Shown here: piece after piece, positions 1 to 15,798 of the stretch
Numbering within the stretch: position 1 is the stretch's first letter
How the letters are laid out: each line of letters starts with the position of its first letter
Source: Auxenochlorella pyrenoidosa
Taxonomy: Eukaryota > Chlorophyta > Trebouxiophyceae > Chlorellales > Chlorellaceae
Reading direction: 5' to 3'
NCBI GenBank assembly: GCA_001430745.1
Contig: KQ482042.1
Coordinates: 1,559,222 to 1,609,335 of the forward strand
DNA: 50,114 nt
The notes under the pieces: model-generated
What the model saw: the letters and a program-made list of their open reading frames with translations, nothing else
Database searches by the model: none
What the model was told of the DNA's origin: nothing
Made by a program: the position numbers and the translations under genes

Positions 1-1628
1 AGCATGTGTGTGCAGTCACCCCGCATGGTACCCCTGGACCAGGGAGCAGTCGGGCGTGCCGGGCCAGCACCGCAGGGTCAGGGTTGGTAAGTAGGGTCTG
101 GCCATCTTGGCAGTGGTCGAGCAAACGGGCACAACAGTGCGGGCCAGCAAGACAAAGAGGGCCTGCCGCCCCTGCAAGCCTACCCGCCACGAGCATGCGC
201 CCCATGATCTCCGCTGCCCGCTCCTCGTCGTTGTGCTTGGTGCACGTCTCCAGCAGCACGTTGAAGGTGACTGAGTGTGCCGGGGGGTGGGCACACGGCG
301 GAGTTTGCGTGGTGGCGATGGCGGCGCAGCAGCAGACGATGCGTGAACCGTACGTCATTCTCTAATCTACCTTGCCCCTCGCAGCCAGACAGCCTTGGCC
401 TCCCACAGTGTAGGCAGGCACCCTGCAGCCAGCCCCCACCTGTGGTGGGTGCAATGCCGTGCTTGCCCTCCATCAGCTGCAGGGTGGAGGAGATCTGAAG
501 CATGCAAGGGACCAGGTTCGCACTGCCTCAGCCCTCGCGCAGGTGGGAGTGGTTGCTGCTTGCTGGGCGGCGCAGCTTGGGGTCAGAACGCAGGGCCGTG
601 GCGCACCTCGTTCCACTGCGGCCGCTCCCCCGCGGTGCCGTAGCCGCGCAGCAGGACGGCAAAGGCCACCTCATCCGGCTCCAGCAGCCCGCCAAACAGC
701 TCCTCAAACACGCTGCGGCAGCGCAGGGGCCGGGCCATGGCGCAGGCGCACGGCTCAGTAACGCGGCTGTGCCATGCAAGGCCTGTGCGCTCAAGCCTGC
801 AGCTTCTCTGGGCTGCATGCAGCCAGCTTGCTCAAGTTTGGGAGCAGGCGAGGGTGCGCCAGAGAGCAGCGGTGCGGTTGCCACATCAAGCCGCGACCCG
901 CATGAATGCCCACACCCCCCTGGGGCATGTGCACACAAAACCTCCTTGGCCCGCCGACAGCGGGGGCGCGCAGCCCACCTGCGGGCCATCTCCATCTTGC
1001 CGTTGCGCGCGCACGCATCCAGCAGCGTCGTGGCTGCCAGCGTGTCGGGCTGCACACGGGGCTAGAGCAAGCGCCTGGTTGGGGCCGGTCCGCCCCCAGG
1101 GCTACGCCTCAAAACATTGACGCCTAGCACGCCCTGCATATAGCAGGCGCTGCAGCCAGCAGCGCATGCGTGCCTGCACCTACCTCTTGCGCAGCCCGCC
1201 ACCCACCACCCACCTGGATGCCCAGCTTGGCCATGTTGGCCAGCTCAGCCACCGCCTCCCGCGGCTTGCCGTCCCGGCCCAGCTTCTTGATGCGCCGCGT
1301 TGTCTCGGCACGCACCTGCGACTCCGTCTGCAGGCAGGGTGGGGGTGGGGATGCGGGTGGAATGGAGACGGCAGCTAGTTCTTCAGCAGCTGCACAGTCA
1401 TGCCCTTCAGGAGGATGCATACGGCGCAGCCCGTGACGGATGGCACGCGAGCGTCCAGCAGCAGCTGCGCTTGCCCACCAGCGCTGCCGCCGACACTGCA
1501 GCGGCGTCTGCCGCCAGCACTGGCGGCACCAGCCATCGCTGCGTCCGCTGCTTAGGCGAGGGAGCCGCTGCAAATGGGCGCCGAGACGGCGCCACAGGTG
1601 CCAGTCGGCAGGCAGTCACGCCTGCCAT
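1..1628 (-). CDS. Pentatricopeptide repeat (PPR) protein, 3' end off the window
   Basis: PPR proteins bind organellar RNA one base per repeat and act in editing, splicing or stability. Frame-consistent exons are 1628-1479, 1327-1214, 1049-979, 712-607, 494-440 and 270-184, continuing beyond the left edge. The translation shows degenerate 35-residue helical repeats: ELANMAKLGIQPDTLAATTL, then LLDACARNGKMEMAR, then LEPDEVAFAVLLRGYG, then VTFNVLLETCTKHNDEERA. The PDT/PDE turn and the T/N positions are typical of P-class PPRs. The first 50 residues (ATG at 1628, MAGVTACRLAPVAPSRRPF) are rich in Ala, Arg and Ser with almost no acidic residues, as in a plastid or mitochondrial transit peptide. The donor of exon 1 (after SAAAL) was chosen by phase and is the weakest junction. 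The C-terminal part and total repeat number cannot be seen. Confidence 0.8.
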
Positions 1629-2176
1629 ATGCAGTTCCTGCTCAGAGACCGGGCAGACTTTGAATTGGTTGCTGCAACGAGCGGCTGGGTGTCAATCGGT
1701 GAAGATGCAGGCTAGGAGCTGGAGGCAGTGAGCTGCAATTCCATGCAAGAACTGCCGTGCTGCAGGCCCCCTCTGGGGCATTTGTCACTGCCTTGTCGAT
1801 CAAACCTAGCGATCATCGTTACAGTCTGCAGCTGGTAGCGACCGGGCTTGCGACTTCAGTGACCTTCTCGTCGGTGCGTACTCTTTGCCGCAAACCGAGA
1901 GTTGGGGCCGCCTCCTGCATGATGGCAGGCTGGAGAAGTATGATGGGGCGGGCGTGAGCGCGCGGTGCCGCTCGCTCTGCAGCCTGGTCAGCGGCGGCAG
2001 GACTGGTGCCGCCACTCCTGTTCTGCTGCCGCCCGTAACCCTCCTCCGCCACTGACGATGTTGCATAATCCGTTCTCTTTCGCATCCAGGTCGGAAAGCA
2101 TCGGCGCCTGCGCTGCCAGCACGTGCTGCAGAGTCATCACGGCCTTCCCGGATCCCAAGCAGGCCCGCCACCAGCC
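1629..2176. other. Intergenic region, presumed divergent promoters
   Basis: 548 bases between the PPR start (minus) and the FAM210-like start (plus). No convincing ORF, RNA gene or repeat is visible. An open frame runs upstream of the FAM210 ATG from about 2123, so a longer N-terminus or an upstream exon of that gene cannot be excluded. Confidence 0.5.
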
Positions 2177-3334
2177 ATGTCTGGCGGGGACAGGGTGAAG
2201 CAGCTGTTCAAGAAGTACGGCAAGGTCGCGATAGGGGTCCACTTCACGGTGTACTTCAGCTTCCTGGCAGGTGCGCAGGCTGGGGAGCACAAGTGTAAGG
2301 GCACAGTGAAGGGAAGCATGACTTGCGCGGTATTGGAATGGCACCAGCCTGTCATGCTGCTCCTGCCGCAGCTGGGGGACGGCAGAGTGCTTTCCAGACC
2401 TCGTGGCGACAGCCCATGCTTCTGGCACTCTGGCCCGTGCAGGCTGCTACGTGGCCATCGACAACCACGTCGACGTGAAGGGTCCGCTGCAGAAGATTGG
2501 CCTGCTGTCAAGTGAGCATGCAGGCGCAGTGCCGCGCCGCAACCTGTCCAGCATGCCATGCTTACTTCTGCTGCTAGCCTCTGGCCACAATGCCCACCCT
2601 GCTTCGTCTGCTGGTCCCTTCCGCTGCGCTGCGCGGCAGAGGACAGCGTGGACGAGGCGGCGGCGGTGGCGGGAGAGGCGGCGGCAGTGGCGGGAGAGCC
2701 GGGGTTGCAGCAGCAGCAGCGGCCGCAGCAGCAGCAGCAGGAGAAGGGGTGGCTTGACAGGGTGCTCAGCGGCGGCAGCTCCACCTTAGCGCTGGCCTTC
2801 ATCTGCAACAAGGCTCTCTTCCCCGTGCGCACGCCCATCACGCTAGGGCTCACGCCGCTCGTGGCGCGGTGGGTGGGCCGTGTGCTTGCTTGCCCCTGCC
2901 TCGCAACCGCCGTCTCTGGGCCGCTATTTGGCTGCAGCACTGCCAGGAGAACAGCTTGCAGGCGTGCACTGCATCATAGCGCGAGGCGGTGGCTGGTGTG
3001 GGTCCCATCTCTTGCTTGCTCGACACATGCGGGCACAGGCTGTCTATGCTGTGACCAGCTTTCCCTGCTGTCCCTGCCCTTCCCGCCTGTTGCAGTGTCC
3101 TGCGCCACCGGGCTGCTGCATCCAAGGTGCCAGCTCCTTGAGGGCCTGTCTGATGCAACCGGTGCCAAGCCGCAAGTTGGCAGGGTTTGCAGCTGCGCCT
3201 CTTTCCTCCTATCTGTCGATCTCATTTCCTTTCTTGCCTCCTATCCTTGCCGCACCCCACTGATGGTGTACATCTTTGAATTCACATTCGTTCGTTGCAT
3301 CCCTCCTCACCCGGATTTTGGCCCCAGGCGCTAG
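2177..3334 (+). CDS. FAM210/DUF1279-domain membrane protein
   Basis: Exons 2177-2270, 2443-2511, 2640-2868 and 3328-3334 join in frame to a 132-residue protein. The DUF1279 core is clear: residues 5-30 read RVKQLFKKYGKVAIGVHFTV, a segment that starts a transmembrane helix, followed by YVAIDNHVDVKGPL, and later STLALAFICNKALFPVRTPI and TLGLTPLVARR at the C-terminus. FAM210 proteins sit in mitochondrial or plastid membranes; their molecular role is poorly defined. Between the two halves lies an Ala/Gly/Glu tandem duplication (AAAVAGE twice) and a polyglutamine stretch encoded by CAG repeats, which looks like a lineage insertion. The last exon is only 7 bases; the 459-base intron before it is a multiple of three and stays open, so retention would lengthen the protein, but the family usually ends soon after LARRR-like residues. 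No transit peptide is seen with this ATG. Confidence 0.75.
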
Positions 3335-3576
3335 GCTGTTAGCACAACTCTTGTTGCAAAGCGTCACGACGGCGGCACGCTGAGCGGGGGCTGAGCATGC
3401 AGACATGGCTGCTGCATCTGCATTTGGCAATGCGTCTGGCAGGTGTCGGATCCTTGATCGGGTGTGGGTCAAGAGGAGCGGCGTCGCCGGGAGTCGCCTT
3501 ACAGACTGAATTTGGCCAGCAGAGGCTCTGGGTGCCCTCTGGTTGATCCCAATCAGATTTGAGAAGGAACATCGCG

Positions 3577-5895
3577 ATGTTCAAGCGCAAGGCGGAGGAA
3601 GAGCCGGCCGGCAAGGTGTGGCGACCGCCTGCCTTGGCCTTTCTGCAGAGCTTAGCAGCTGTGACTGTTAAGGAAGCACTCGGGGAGCGCGATGGGGCTC
3701 CCTGAGCAGGCGCCTTCATCATTCCCATCCCTGCCGCTGCCACCCCTGCCGCCACTCGCACCGCCCCTCCCCGCCGCTGCTCCACCTGCAGGCTGCAAAG
3801 TTTGGCGCCGGTGCTGATGGCGAGCGCAAGGCCACATTTGCACGCAACCTGGCCGCGCTGAACTCGCAGTTTGCGGCGTGAGTGGCGACCTCCTGGCGTC
3901 TGCTCGAAGCGCCCTGACCCTGTCAGCGCTGCTCATGCCGTGCACACCCGTTCTGCCTCAGAGTTTCCGTACTGCCCCTTGCTCCTTTGCATGGGGAATC
4001 AGGCAGGGCTGCCCACACCCTGTGGCAGCGCTCTAAGTTGTGCCCTGCCTCCCCTCCCCCCTGCACTGCCCGCAGCTGGGTTGCCCAGCAGGCCAGCAGC
4101 GCGCCCAGGGAGCTGTGGAGCGACGGCGTGGAGGACTACCTGAAGCATGCCCAGCAGCTGCTGGCCGACTACAAGGACGTTCTGGACGGCGCCGCTGCTG
4201 GCGGCCAAGCCAGCGAGCCTCCTGCCGCTGCAGCGCCCGCCCCTGGCAGCGGCAAGCCGCCGCTGGCGCCGGGCGGCCTGTTTGGCGCAGGGGGTGGCGC
4301 AGCCGGCGGTGCAGGCGGCGCCGCAGCGCCGCCCGCGTCGATCTTTGGGGCCCTGCCGCCTGCCGGCGGCGGCAGCGGCGGCGGCTTTGCGTTTGGCACC
4401 AGCGCAGCGGCAGGCGCGCCCGCCTTCGGCTTTGGCGGCGCCGGCAGCACGCCCGGCAGCGCGGCCAACAGCGGCGGCAGCGGCCTGTTCCATTTGCCCA
4501 GCACGGGCACGCTGGGCAGCAGCTTCAACACGGGTGCCACCGCGGGGGCGGATGACGAGGAGGGAGAGGAGGAGCAGCAGGATGCAGAGCCCTCGGTGAG
4601 CCGCCGCTGCTGGGAAGGCGTGAGGGGCCGTCTGCAGAAGGCTGAGTGCTGCAACTGACAAAGGACGGGTGCTGTTGCTGATGACGGGAGGTCCACGCAC
4701 TGGGGCAGGTGCCAAGGGGGTGCGCACAGCAGAACCGGGACTCCACCTGTGCAGTGCAGCAGTACGGGCTGCTTGGTCGGGGTCTCGTGCGAGGGCCAGC
4801 TCCGCCGCACGCCCTGTGCGCTGTGTACGGGCCCGGTGCACACCGCCTGCCTGTGGCACGCTCAAGCGCACATCGCTCTACGTCCTCTGCCCGCGCCGCG
4901 CTGTGTGAGCGCCTGCCCCCCTCCCGCTGCCAGGTGCAAGTGGAGGCGGGTGAGGGCACCGAGATGCTGGCCAAGCAGCGGGTGAAGCTGACGACCATGA
5001 CTCCGGAGAAGGTGGGCAGGCGCGCAGCCGCCGGGCAGCTGCCCGAGGCGTGCGCACAGACGCTTCCTGCCCACTACAGTAGGGGCTGCAGGCGGCCAAT
5101 GACCCTGCATGACGGTATGGACCTCTGCTGTGGTCAGCCGCATGCCCGCATCACCACACCAAACCTCGCCCAGCACCCCTCCTGGGTGCCTCCCGGCAGA
5201 AGTGGAAGGACAAGGGGACGGGCACGCTGACGCTGCGGCGCGCGACCGGGGCCGAGGGCGCCGGCAAGCGGCCCTACTTTGTGTTCACCACCGACTCGGG
5301 TGGGGCGGGGGAGGGGCGACTGCGGCGTCAGGTGCTCTTCTTGGGCCACTCGCCGCTGCCATGGGAGATGGCAGCCAGTCTTGGGGCTGGGGGGCTGGTA
5401 ATCGGTCGGCACCCATTCCCTCCCCACACTCCCACCAACCCTGCAATCTGCCAGGAGCCGCCCACATAGTCCAGCCTTCACCCCCCCCGCCCCCCCCCAC
5501 CCCCCACCCCCCCATCCCCCCCCACACAGGCCGCGTGCTGATCAACGCTCCGCTCGTCAAGGGGATGAAGCCCACCACCAACCCCAAGGTCCCCACCTCC
5601 GTCATCATGTTCCTCATCTCCTCGGTGGACGGCCAGGAGGAGCGCGCCATGCACATGTTCAGGTGCGCGGCTGCGCTGGCGTGGGGGCAGGGCCAGGTGG
5701 TGCACCTCGGCCCGGCACCCCCCAGCTGCGCAAGGGTGCAGATGACTGGTGGCCTACTCTGGACTGGCAGCCCACCATACACCTCCATCCGCCGTATCCA
5801 GTGCTTTTGCCGTAGCTGCTGCTGCTGCTGCATGCAGGTGCGAGAGCGCGGATGCTGCCAAGCAGCTGCTGGCCACCATCAGCGAGCACGCATGA
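3577..5895 (+). CDS. NUP50: Nuclear pore protein NUP50 with C-terminal Ran-binding domain
   Basis: Seven exons (3577-3615, 3792-3877, 4076-4595, 4934-5011, 5200-5299, 5530-5662, 5838-5895) give 337 residues. The N-terminus MFKRKAEEEP is the importin-alpha-binding type start of NUP50. Residues about 30-70 (FARNLAALNSQFAAWV, then LWSDGVEDYLKHAQQLLADY) match the NUP50 motif in which a Leu-Asn-x-x-F/V-x-x-W helix precedes a DYxxYL-like helix. A Gly/Ala-rich middle carries scattered FG dipeptides (LFGAG, IFGAL, FAFGT, FGFGG). An acidic patch (DDEEGEEEQQD) leads to a complete RanBD1 fold: VKLTTMTPEK, GTGTLTLRRATG, YFVFTTDSGRVLINAPL, and the last helix SADAAKQLLATIS. NUP50 works at the nuclear basket to recycle importin alpha with Ran-GTP. 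The protein is shorter than animal NUP50 but has both signature parts. Confidence 0.9.
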
Positions 5896-6059
5896 GATGG
5901 CCACGGTCTGGCAGCAGCGCCACCGCACCAGATGCTCAAGCCCGCTGTTGCTGTCTCAACTCCTCTGCCCAGGCTGCCTGCCATCCATGCATGCTGCAGG
6001 CCTCAGCTGCGCTTGATTGCCCTGTTGTTTCACCATGCAGCAGCCCAGAAAGGAGGGTC

Positions 6060-6064
6060 TGTAA
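6060..6064 (+). terminator. Candidate poly(A) signal TGTAA of NUP50
   Basis: TGTAA, the usual chlorophyte poly(A) signal, lies 165 bases past the NUP50 stop and before the convergent SDR gene ends. A five-base match alone is weak; it gains weight because similar positions occur after four other genes here. Confidence 0.4.
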
Positions 6065-6181
6065 CGCCCAGGCAGCTGCATTGTATTGCACAGGGCGGCA
6101 CAGCCCCCAAGGGTGCAGCCAGACTGGAAGCCGGGATGGAGGGGAGGGCCAGCCCCGGTGCCCTGGCGGAGCAGCGCGCAG

Positions 6182-8680
6182 TCACTGGTTGAGCACGCGG
6201 GCCAGGCCCTTGGCACTGCTCTGGTACGTGGCAAACACCAGGATCTCAGCGACCTGCAGGGTGCAAGGGGGTGCGGCAGCAGGCACCCGTCACTCATGGC
6301 TGGGCTCCGTCGGGCGGACCAGGCCCACCGCCCACGGCTGTACCCAGCAGGCGCATGCAGCGGGCTCAGGGGCCCACCTGCACGTGGGGAGGCCGCGTGG
6401 CGGCGTACAGCACGTTGTCGGCAATGTCGGATGCCAGCAGCGGCCTGAGAGTGGCACAGGGGTGACGCATGAAAAGTGGTGGTCAGGGTCGGAGCAACAC
6501 ACGAGCGCTGCGGGGCACAGCACGAGGGCCGATGGCAGCAGGCTGGGCTGTAGTGGAGCAGCAGTTGAGCTGGGGGCGGGGGGGGGGGGGGGGCTCCCTC
6601 ACCGGATACCCTCGTAGACTGCATCCGCCTTGCCCTCGTCGCCCTTGAACCGCACCACGCTGCGCAGGGGGGGGGGGGGCGGCGGGCAGGCGAGCGAGCA
6701 TGGCAGGGCTTCCGCTGGGCGCCGAGCCTTGGGACAGCAGTCTTGACCTGAGAGGTGCCGCCAGGGGCACGGCTGGCCCACCCTGGCAGCAAACAACAGC
6801 CTGCGCACAGCTGCTGGCTGGCGGCTGCCCACCGGGCAGTGGTGTGCCGACATCGGGCAGGGCCGCCAGCAAGGTCGCCCCAAAGGTGCGTGCCGCTGGC
6901 AGCACACCACAGCTCCCACCCACCTGAACTCTGTCTTGACGGCGCCCGGCGAGATGGATGTGACGCGCACATCGGTGGCCACCAGGTCGTGCCGTGCTGT
7001 GCGGCAGCCAGCAGGCGAGGAGGCAGAGGGAGGGGGTCAAGGAGCAGCATGGGCAAGGGCCAGGCGCCATGTCATGGCAGAGGGCAGACAGAGAAGCCGA
7101 GTTTAGACAGAAGACGACATTACCTGCAGGCTGGAGGCACCAGAGACTGCGTAGCCTGCCCCTTATAAACATATCCAGTACGGAAACACTCTTTGATTTA
7201 AAAGGTAGCAGAACGCTCTGTAAGCAAAGGAGGCTTTCTTGTCCCCCCCAACCCCCAGGTTGTGCAGTTGCCAAGTGCCCTGCCTGCGCTCACCCGAGTT
7301 AGCAAAGGCGTCCACCGCATGCTTGGTTGCCGTGTAGGCGCTGCCGCCACTGTAGGCCTCGTGCGCCGCGATGCTGCAGGTTTTTGAGGTCAAGCAGAAG
7401 GACCGGCAAGCCTGTGCCAACAGGCCAGCAGTGGAGGCTGTGCCATGCGCTCAAATCCCTGCCGCACCCCCGACTCCCACTCACCTGGACATGAAGATGA
7501 GGTGCCCACGGTTCCGCGCGACCATGCCGGGGGTGAAGGCCCGCACAAAGGCCATCACAGACAGCACCTGCGGCAGGGATGAAGGTGCAGCAACGCAGGT
7601 CGAGAGCGGTTGTGGCCCCCGCCCAGCAGATCCTGGCAGCAGCCCTGCTTGCCATGCCCGGGGCGTGTGCCACAGCCAGCACCCAGCACTAATGTGCGTC
7701 GCATCACCGCTGACCGGCCTGGCAGCCTTGGGGGCGGGCGGGGCCTCACGTTGGTGTTCACCATGGTCTGCGCATCCTCCATGTCCAGCTCGTGCACGGG
7801 CGCCACGCCCAGCGCCAGCCCCGCGTTGGGCAGCAGGATGTCGACCTCCTGGGGGGTGGGGTGGGGTGGGGTGGGGGGGGCGGCAGCAGGCCAGTTGATG
7901 AACGGCAGGTGTGTTGCAATGTGGCACGGCAGAGGCTGAGCGGCGTCAGAGAGCATGTTTCTGGGCCTGCGTGCTCCTTTCCCACGGAAGCGTCGCAGTC
8001 GAGGCGGCCCCCTCCACCCCACCCCCCACCCCCCACCCTCACCCTGAACTCGTCCGGCAGCTGCTGCGGCAGCGCGGCGATGGCCTCCAGGTCCTGCACA
8101 TCCATCGCCAGCGTGTGCACCGCCACGCCGGGGTAGTGGTGCTGGATGGCTGCGGCGAGTGGACGCGAGGACGGCAGCGAGAAGAGAGTGTGTGTGTGTG
8201 CGGGTGGGTGGGTGGTGGGTGGGAAGGTTAGGTGGGGGGCCCGGCGGGGGGGGGGATTGGGGGTGGGGGGTGGAAAACCACTGCCATGCAGACTGCCGCC
8301 GACAGGATTCGTTAGTGGTGCAGTGTTGACAACGGCGAGTTCCCCCCCTGGGGGGGCGACTCTGCGCTGCCCTGCCCGCCTTGGCCTCACCATGCTGCAA
8401 TGCCGCCAGCCGTGCTTCCCGCCGCGCAATCAGCACCAGCTTGCAGCCGGCCTCTGCCAGGCGCCAGGCACAGGCTTCTCCAATGCCGGCGCTTGCGCCT
8501 GCATGGGTGAGACATGATGCACAGGTCGCTCAACACAGGGAGGTCGCAGCGGCAGCGGCGGCGGCAGAACCCCGTTCCTGGGAAGGCGCTCTGCTCAATG
8601 CGCTCGCCTGTGATCAACGCCACCTGGCCCGCAATGCTGTAGCTAGCGTAAGGCGGAGGCTTAAGTGGTGGGGCGGACAT
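6182..8680 (-). CDS. Short-chain dehydrogenase/reductase, NADP-dependent, YMR226C/YdfG type
   Basis: Ten exons (8680-8608, 8498-8391, 8149-8043, 7848-7750, 7567-7485, 7373-7294, 6996-6924, 6659-6603, 6444-6378, 6253-6182) join to 272 residues. Classical SDR motifs are all present: TGASAGIG cofactor loop, LPNAG, catalytic Ser in FMSSIAAHEAY, and YTATK with the catalytic Tyr and Lys 13 residues after the Ser. Arginines after the second strand (LIARREARL) suggest NADP(H). The C-terminus, with PGAVKTEFSVVRFKGDEGKA and VFATYQSSAKG, is the form seen in yeast YMR226C and bacterial YdfG, which oxidise 3-hydroxy acids such as serine and allo-threonine or reduce malonic semialdehyde-like substrates. 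The first intron must use a GC donor (8607-8606) to rebuild the glycine loop. No clear targeting peptide is seen, so a cytosolic enzyme is likely. The exact substrate is inferred only from family. Confidence 0.88.
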
Positions 8681-9280
8681 GTTGGGGTTTCCTTGCCGGG
8701 CAACCGCTCGGTGTCAGTGGGAGGAGTGCAGACGATTCGGAGGCGAATTGTGCAATTTAAAGGGCATGCCGTGCCTCGTGGCAATGATGCAAGGGTGGTC
8801 GGCAGCGGCAGCAGCGCCGGCAGCAGGGCACAAGCAGGGCGACTCTAGAGCACGCCTCAGCTTCTTTGACATGCCATGTACACAAATATTCACACGCTTG
8901 AGGAGTTCGGCAAACAGCGCATTCACAGTACTGCCCACTGCGCAGGCGAAAATGCACCATGCAAGCCGGTCGAGTCGTGCGCACTGGCGGCGATTGCGCG
9001 ATTTTTGAGCTTGTATGGTGCCAAGCCTGTCCCCAGTTTGTGCTCACTAATTAGCTCACTCTTGGGGAAATCTTATGGTTGGAAAGATTGTCAATCGGGC
9101 AAGCACTCGGCGTTCCCTGCCTCGCCCGCGCAGGTCCGCTGCCGCCACGTGGCGGCGGCGCCAGTGGCGAGGCAAGCTTGACCCTTTCCCTCGTGGCCGC
9201 GCTTATTGCCGATCGTTGTCTGGACTCTGCGACCATTCCCCCAGCCCCTTCATCGCTCTAAAACAGCAGCACAGGCGGAC
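8681..9280. other. 600-bp intergenic region, presumed bidirectional promoter
   Basis: Lies between divergent starts of the SDR (minus) and the mL59-like gene (plus). The stretch about 8870-9100 is clearly more AT-rich than its surroundings, containing TTAATTAG-like and GGAAATCTTATGG-like runs, as expected of a promoter in a GC-rich genome. No ORF with family resemblance is visible. Confidence 0.5.
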
Positions 9281-10012
9281 ATGCTGCGGCGAGCAGTGGC
9301 CAGGGGGGTCCTGGCGCACCTGGAGGGCGGCAGCAGCGGCATTACAAGCAGCAGTAGCAGCATGTGCGCGCTGCCGCAGCAGCTACAGCATACCGCGGGC
9401 TTTGCCAAAAAAAGCGAGTCGACAGTGGACGGCCGCTTGCAGAAGGTGCTGAAGGCGCTGGAACGTCAGGAAGTGGAGGCGGTGCAAGTCAGCGAGGAAG
9501 ACTACCTTGAGGGAATGCGAAGGTGGGCCAAGGGGAGGGTCGCCGCTGCCGCTGTCGCCCGCCGCCCCGTTTTTGCTGCTGCTGCTGCTGCTGCTTCTGC
9601 TTACAGTGCTTGGCTTGTTGACCAACTTTGCCATTGATTTTGGCGCCCAAGTGGCAACCGAATTCTCAAGAACTGTGGGTCCCTGTGCCCCACCCACGAG
9701 CCGCTGGCGAAGCCTGAATTTATGGGGGCCCGCGCCCCGCCCTGTTGCAGAGCCAAGGAGTACAGCCGCCGCAAGATGCAGGAGCACCGTGAGTGGCAGG
9801 CCGACCTCACGCTCAAGCTCAAGCTGAAGAATGCGGCGGTGGCGGCGCTGCCGCCGCACTTGCGCGCAGCAGCAGAGGTGCCGGACCTGGAGCCCTTCCC
9901 GCTCAACCGCCAGATGTGGACCGAGACCCCTCCCATCGAGGGCTTTGGCCAGGCAGCTGCCACCACGCAGCAGGCGGGTGCCAAGAAAATTGGCACCAAG
10001 CACCACCGGTAG
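9281..10012 (+). CDS. Probable mitochondrial ribosomal large-subunit protein, mL59/mL64-like
   Basis: Two exons (9281-9522, 9751-10012) give 167 residues. The N-terminus MLRRAVARGVLAHLEGG, followed by a Ser-rich stretch and a GFAKKSES segment, fits a mitochondrial presequence. The conserved part is KEYSRRKMQEHREWQADLT, KLKLKNAAVAALPPHL, then AEVPDLEPFPLNRQMW and TETPPIEGF, ending with a basic tail KKIGTKHHR. This Y-S-x-R-K-M plus LPxxLRxxA plus PxLxPFPxNR pattern recalls a small plant family annotated in recent mitoribosome structures as mL59/mL64; that assignment is from memory of the family and not proven here. The intron carries a pure CTG/CAG microsatellite (about 9572-9600). It shares a short divergent promoter with the SDR gene. 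Confidence 0.6.
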
Positions 10013-10446
10013 CGGCAGGGCTGTCGCGGTGATGTCGGCTTCGTCGCCTGTTGTTTCTCAGTTTTGTTGCTTCTTTGTGCCCGCTCCTCCTCTGCTGCTG
10101 CTACTTCCCCGCTCCTCTCGTCTCGCTGCTCTGTCCCTCCTGCTCTGCGGTGCTGTTGCTCTTACTGCCCTGCTCCTCGCGACAAATGTGACCATGATTC
10201 ATTCCAACATGGCGGCTGTGCGCCAGGCAAGTGACAACTGGACAGCGCAGAGGGTTCGGGTTGTGGCGCTGTGCAACAAAATAGAGGGGCGGCAGGGGAG
10301 CAAGCAGGGAGAGCGGTGCGGGCGTTAGGAGGGCGGAAAGGGGCTGGAAAAAGGCCGAGGCAGCACGGAACAAGCAGTCTGGGGGGAGAGAGGAGGAAGG
10401 CGTCAAGGGGGGGCCCGCTGGCTGGTTGGCGAGCTGGTGCGGGCGC
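10013..10446. other. Convergent 3' region
   Basis: 434 bases between two converging stop codons (mL59-like and PGM). Low-complexity pyrimidine then purine runs (CT-rich 10080-10160, GA-rich 10280-10420). No ORF, RNA gene or TGTAA was found; it should hold both 3' UTRs. Confidence 0.5.
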
Positions 10447-15370
<4,924 letters not shown>

Positions 15371-15798
15371 CGCTGGTGCGGGGCGGTGCCTGAGCAGTAA
15401 GGCACCTCAGATGGAACTCAGAGGAATGCACGTTGCAACAATGGATGCACCTAGCGGAATGTGTCCATACATGGACTTGCACCAGCACTGCCTGGCCAGG
15501 CTGGCCGCCAGCAGGGCAGTTGGTCAAGCACCAGTGCCAAGGGTATGTTTCAGCGCAAGCAGTGTGTTCCTCACAATTTGTGAAGTGAGTCACACTGTCG
15601 GGGCGAGCACCGGTAGCGTGAGAGCCGCATTCAAAGCCGGCGCCACTGGGGAAACTCCCCAGAGCATGCCCAAGACTGCTCAAAGTAAAGGTGCGTACTG
15701 CTGGATCTACAATTGAGCACTCCTCCTGTACTTGCTTCGCTTTGCCGAGCCCGCACACCCATCAACCCGCTGCGGAACGTGTAGAGGTCGCCTGAGAC
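15371..15798. other. Intergenic region, presumed divergent promoters
   Basis: 428 bases between the PGM start (minus) and an unrecognised plus-strand gene. A minus-strand open frame crosses it but shows no family resemblance and no good codon pattern. Nothing else was recognised. Confidence 0.45.

Noticed and set aside
5109..6617. A 502-residue plus-strand open frame
   Set aside because: It runs through NUP50 exons and introns in mixed frame and then antisense to the SDR gene; no family resemblance. A by-product of high GC with few stop codons.
9572..9600. CTG/CAG microsatellite as a mobile or coding element
   Set aside because: It lies in an intron of the mL59-like gene and looks like a simple repeat, common in GC-rich algal genomes.
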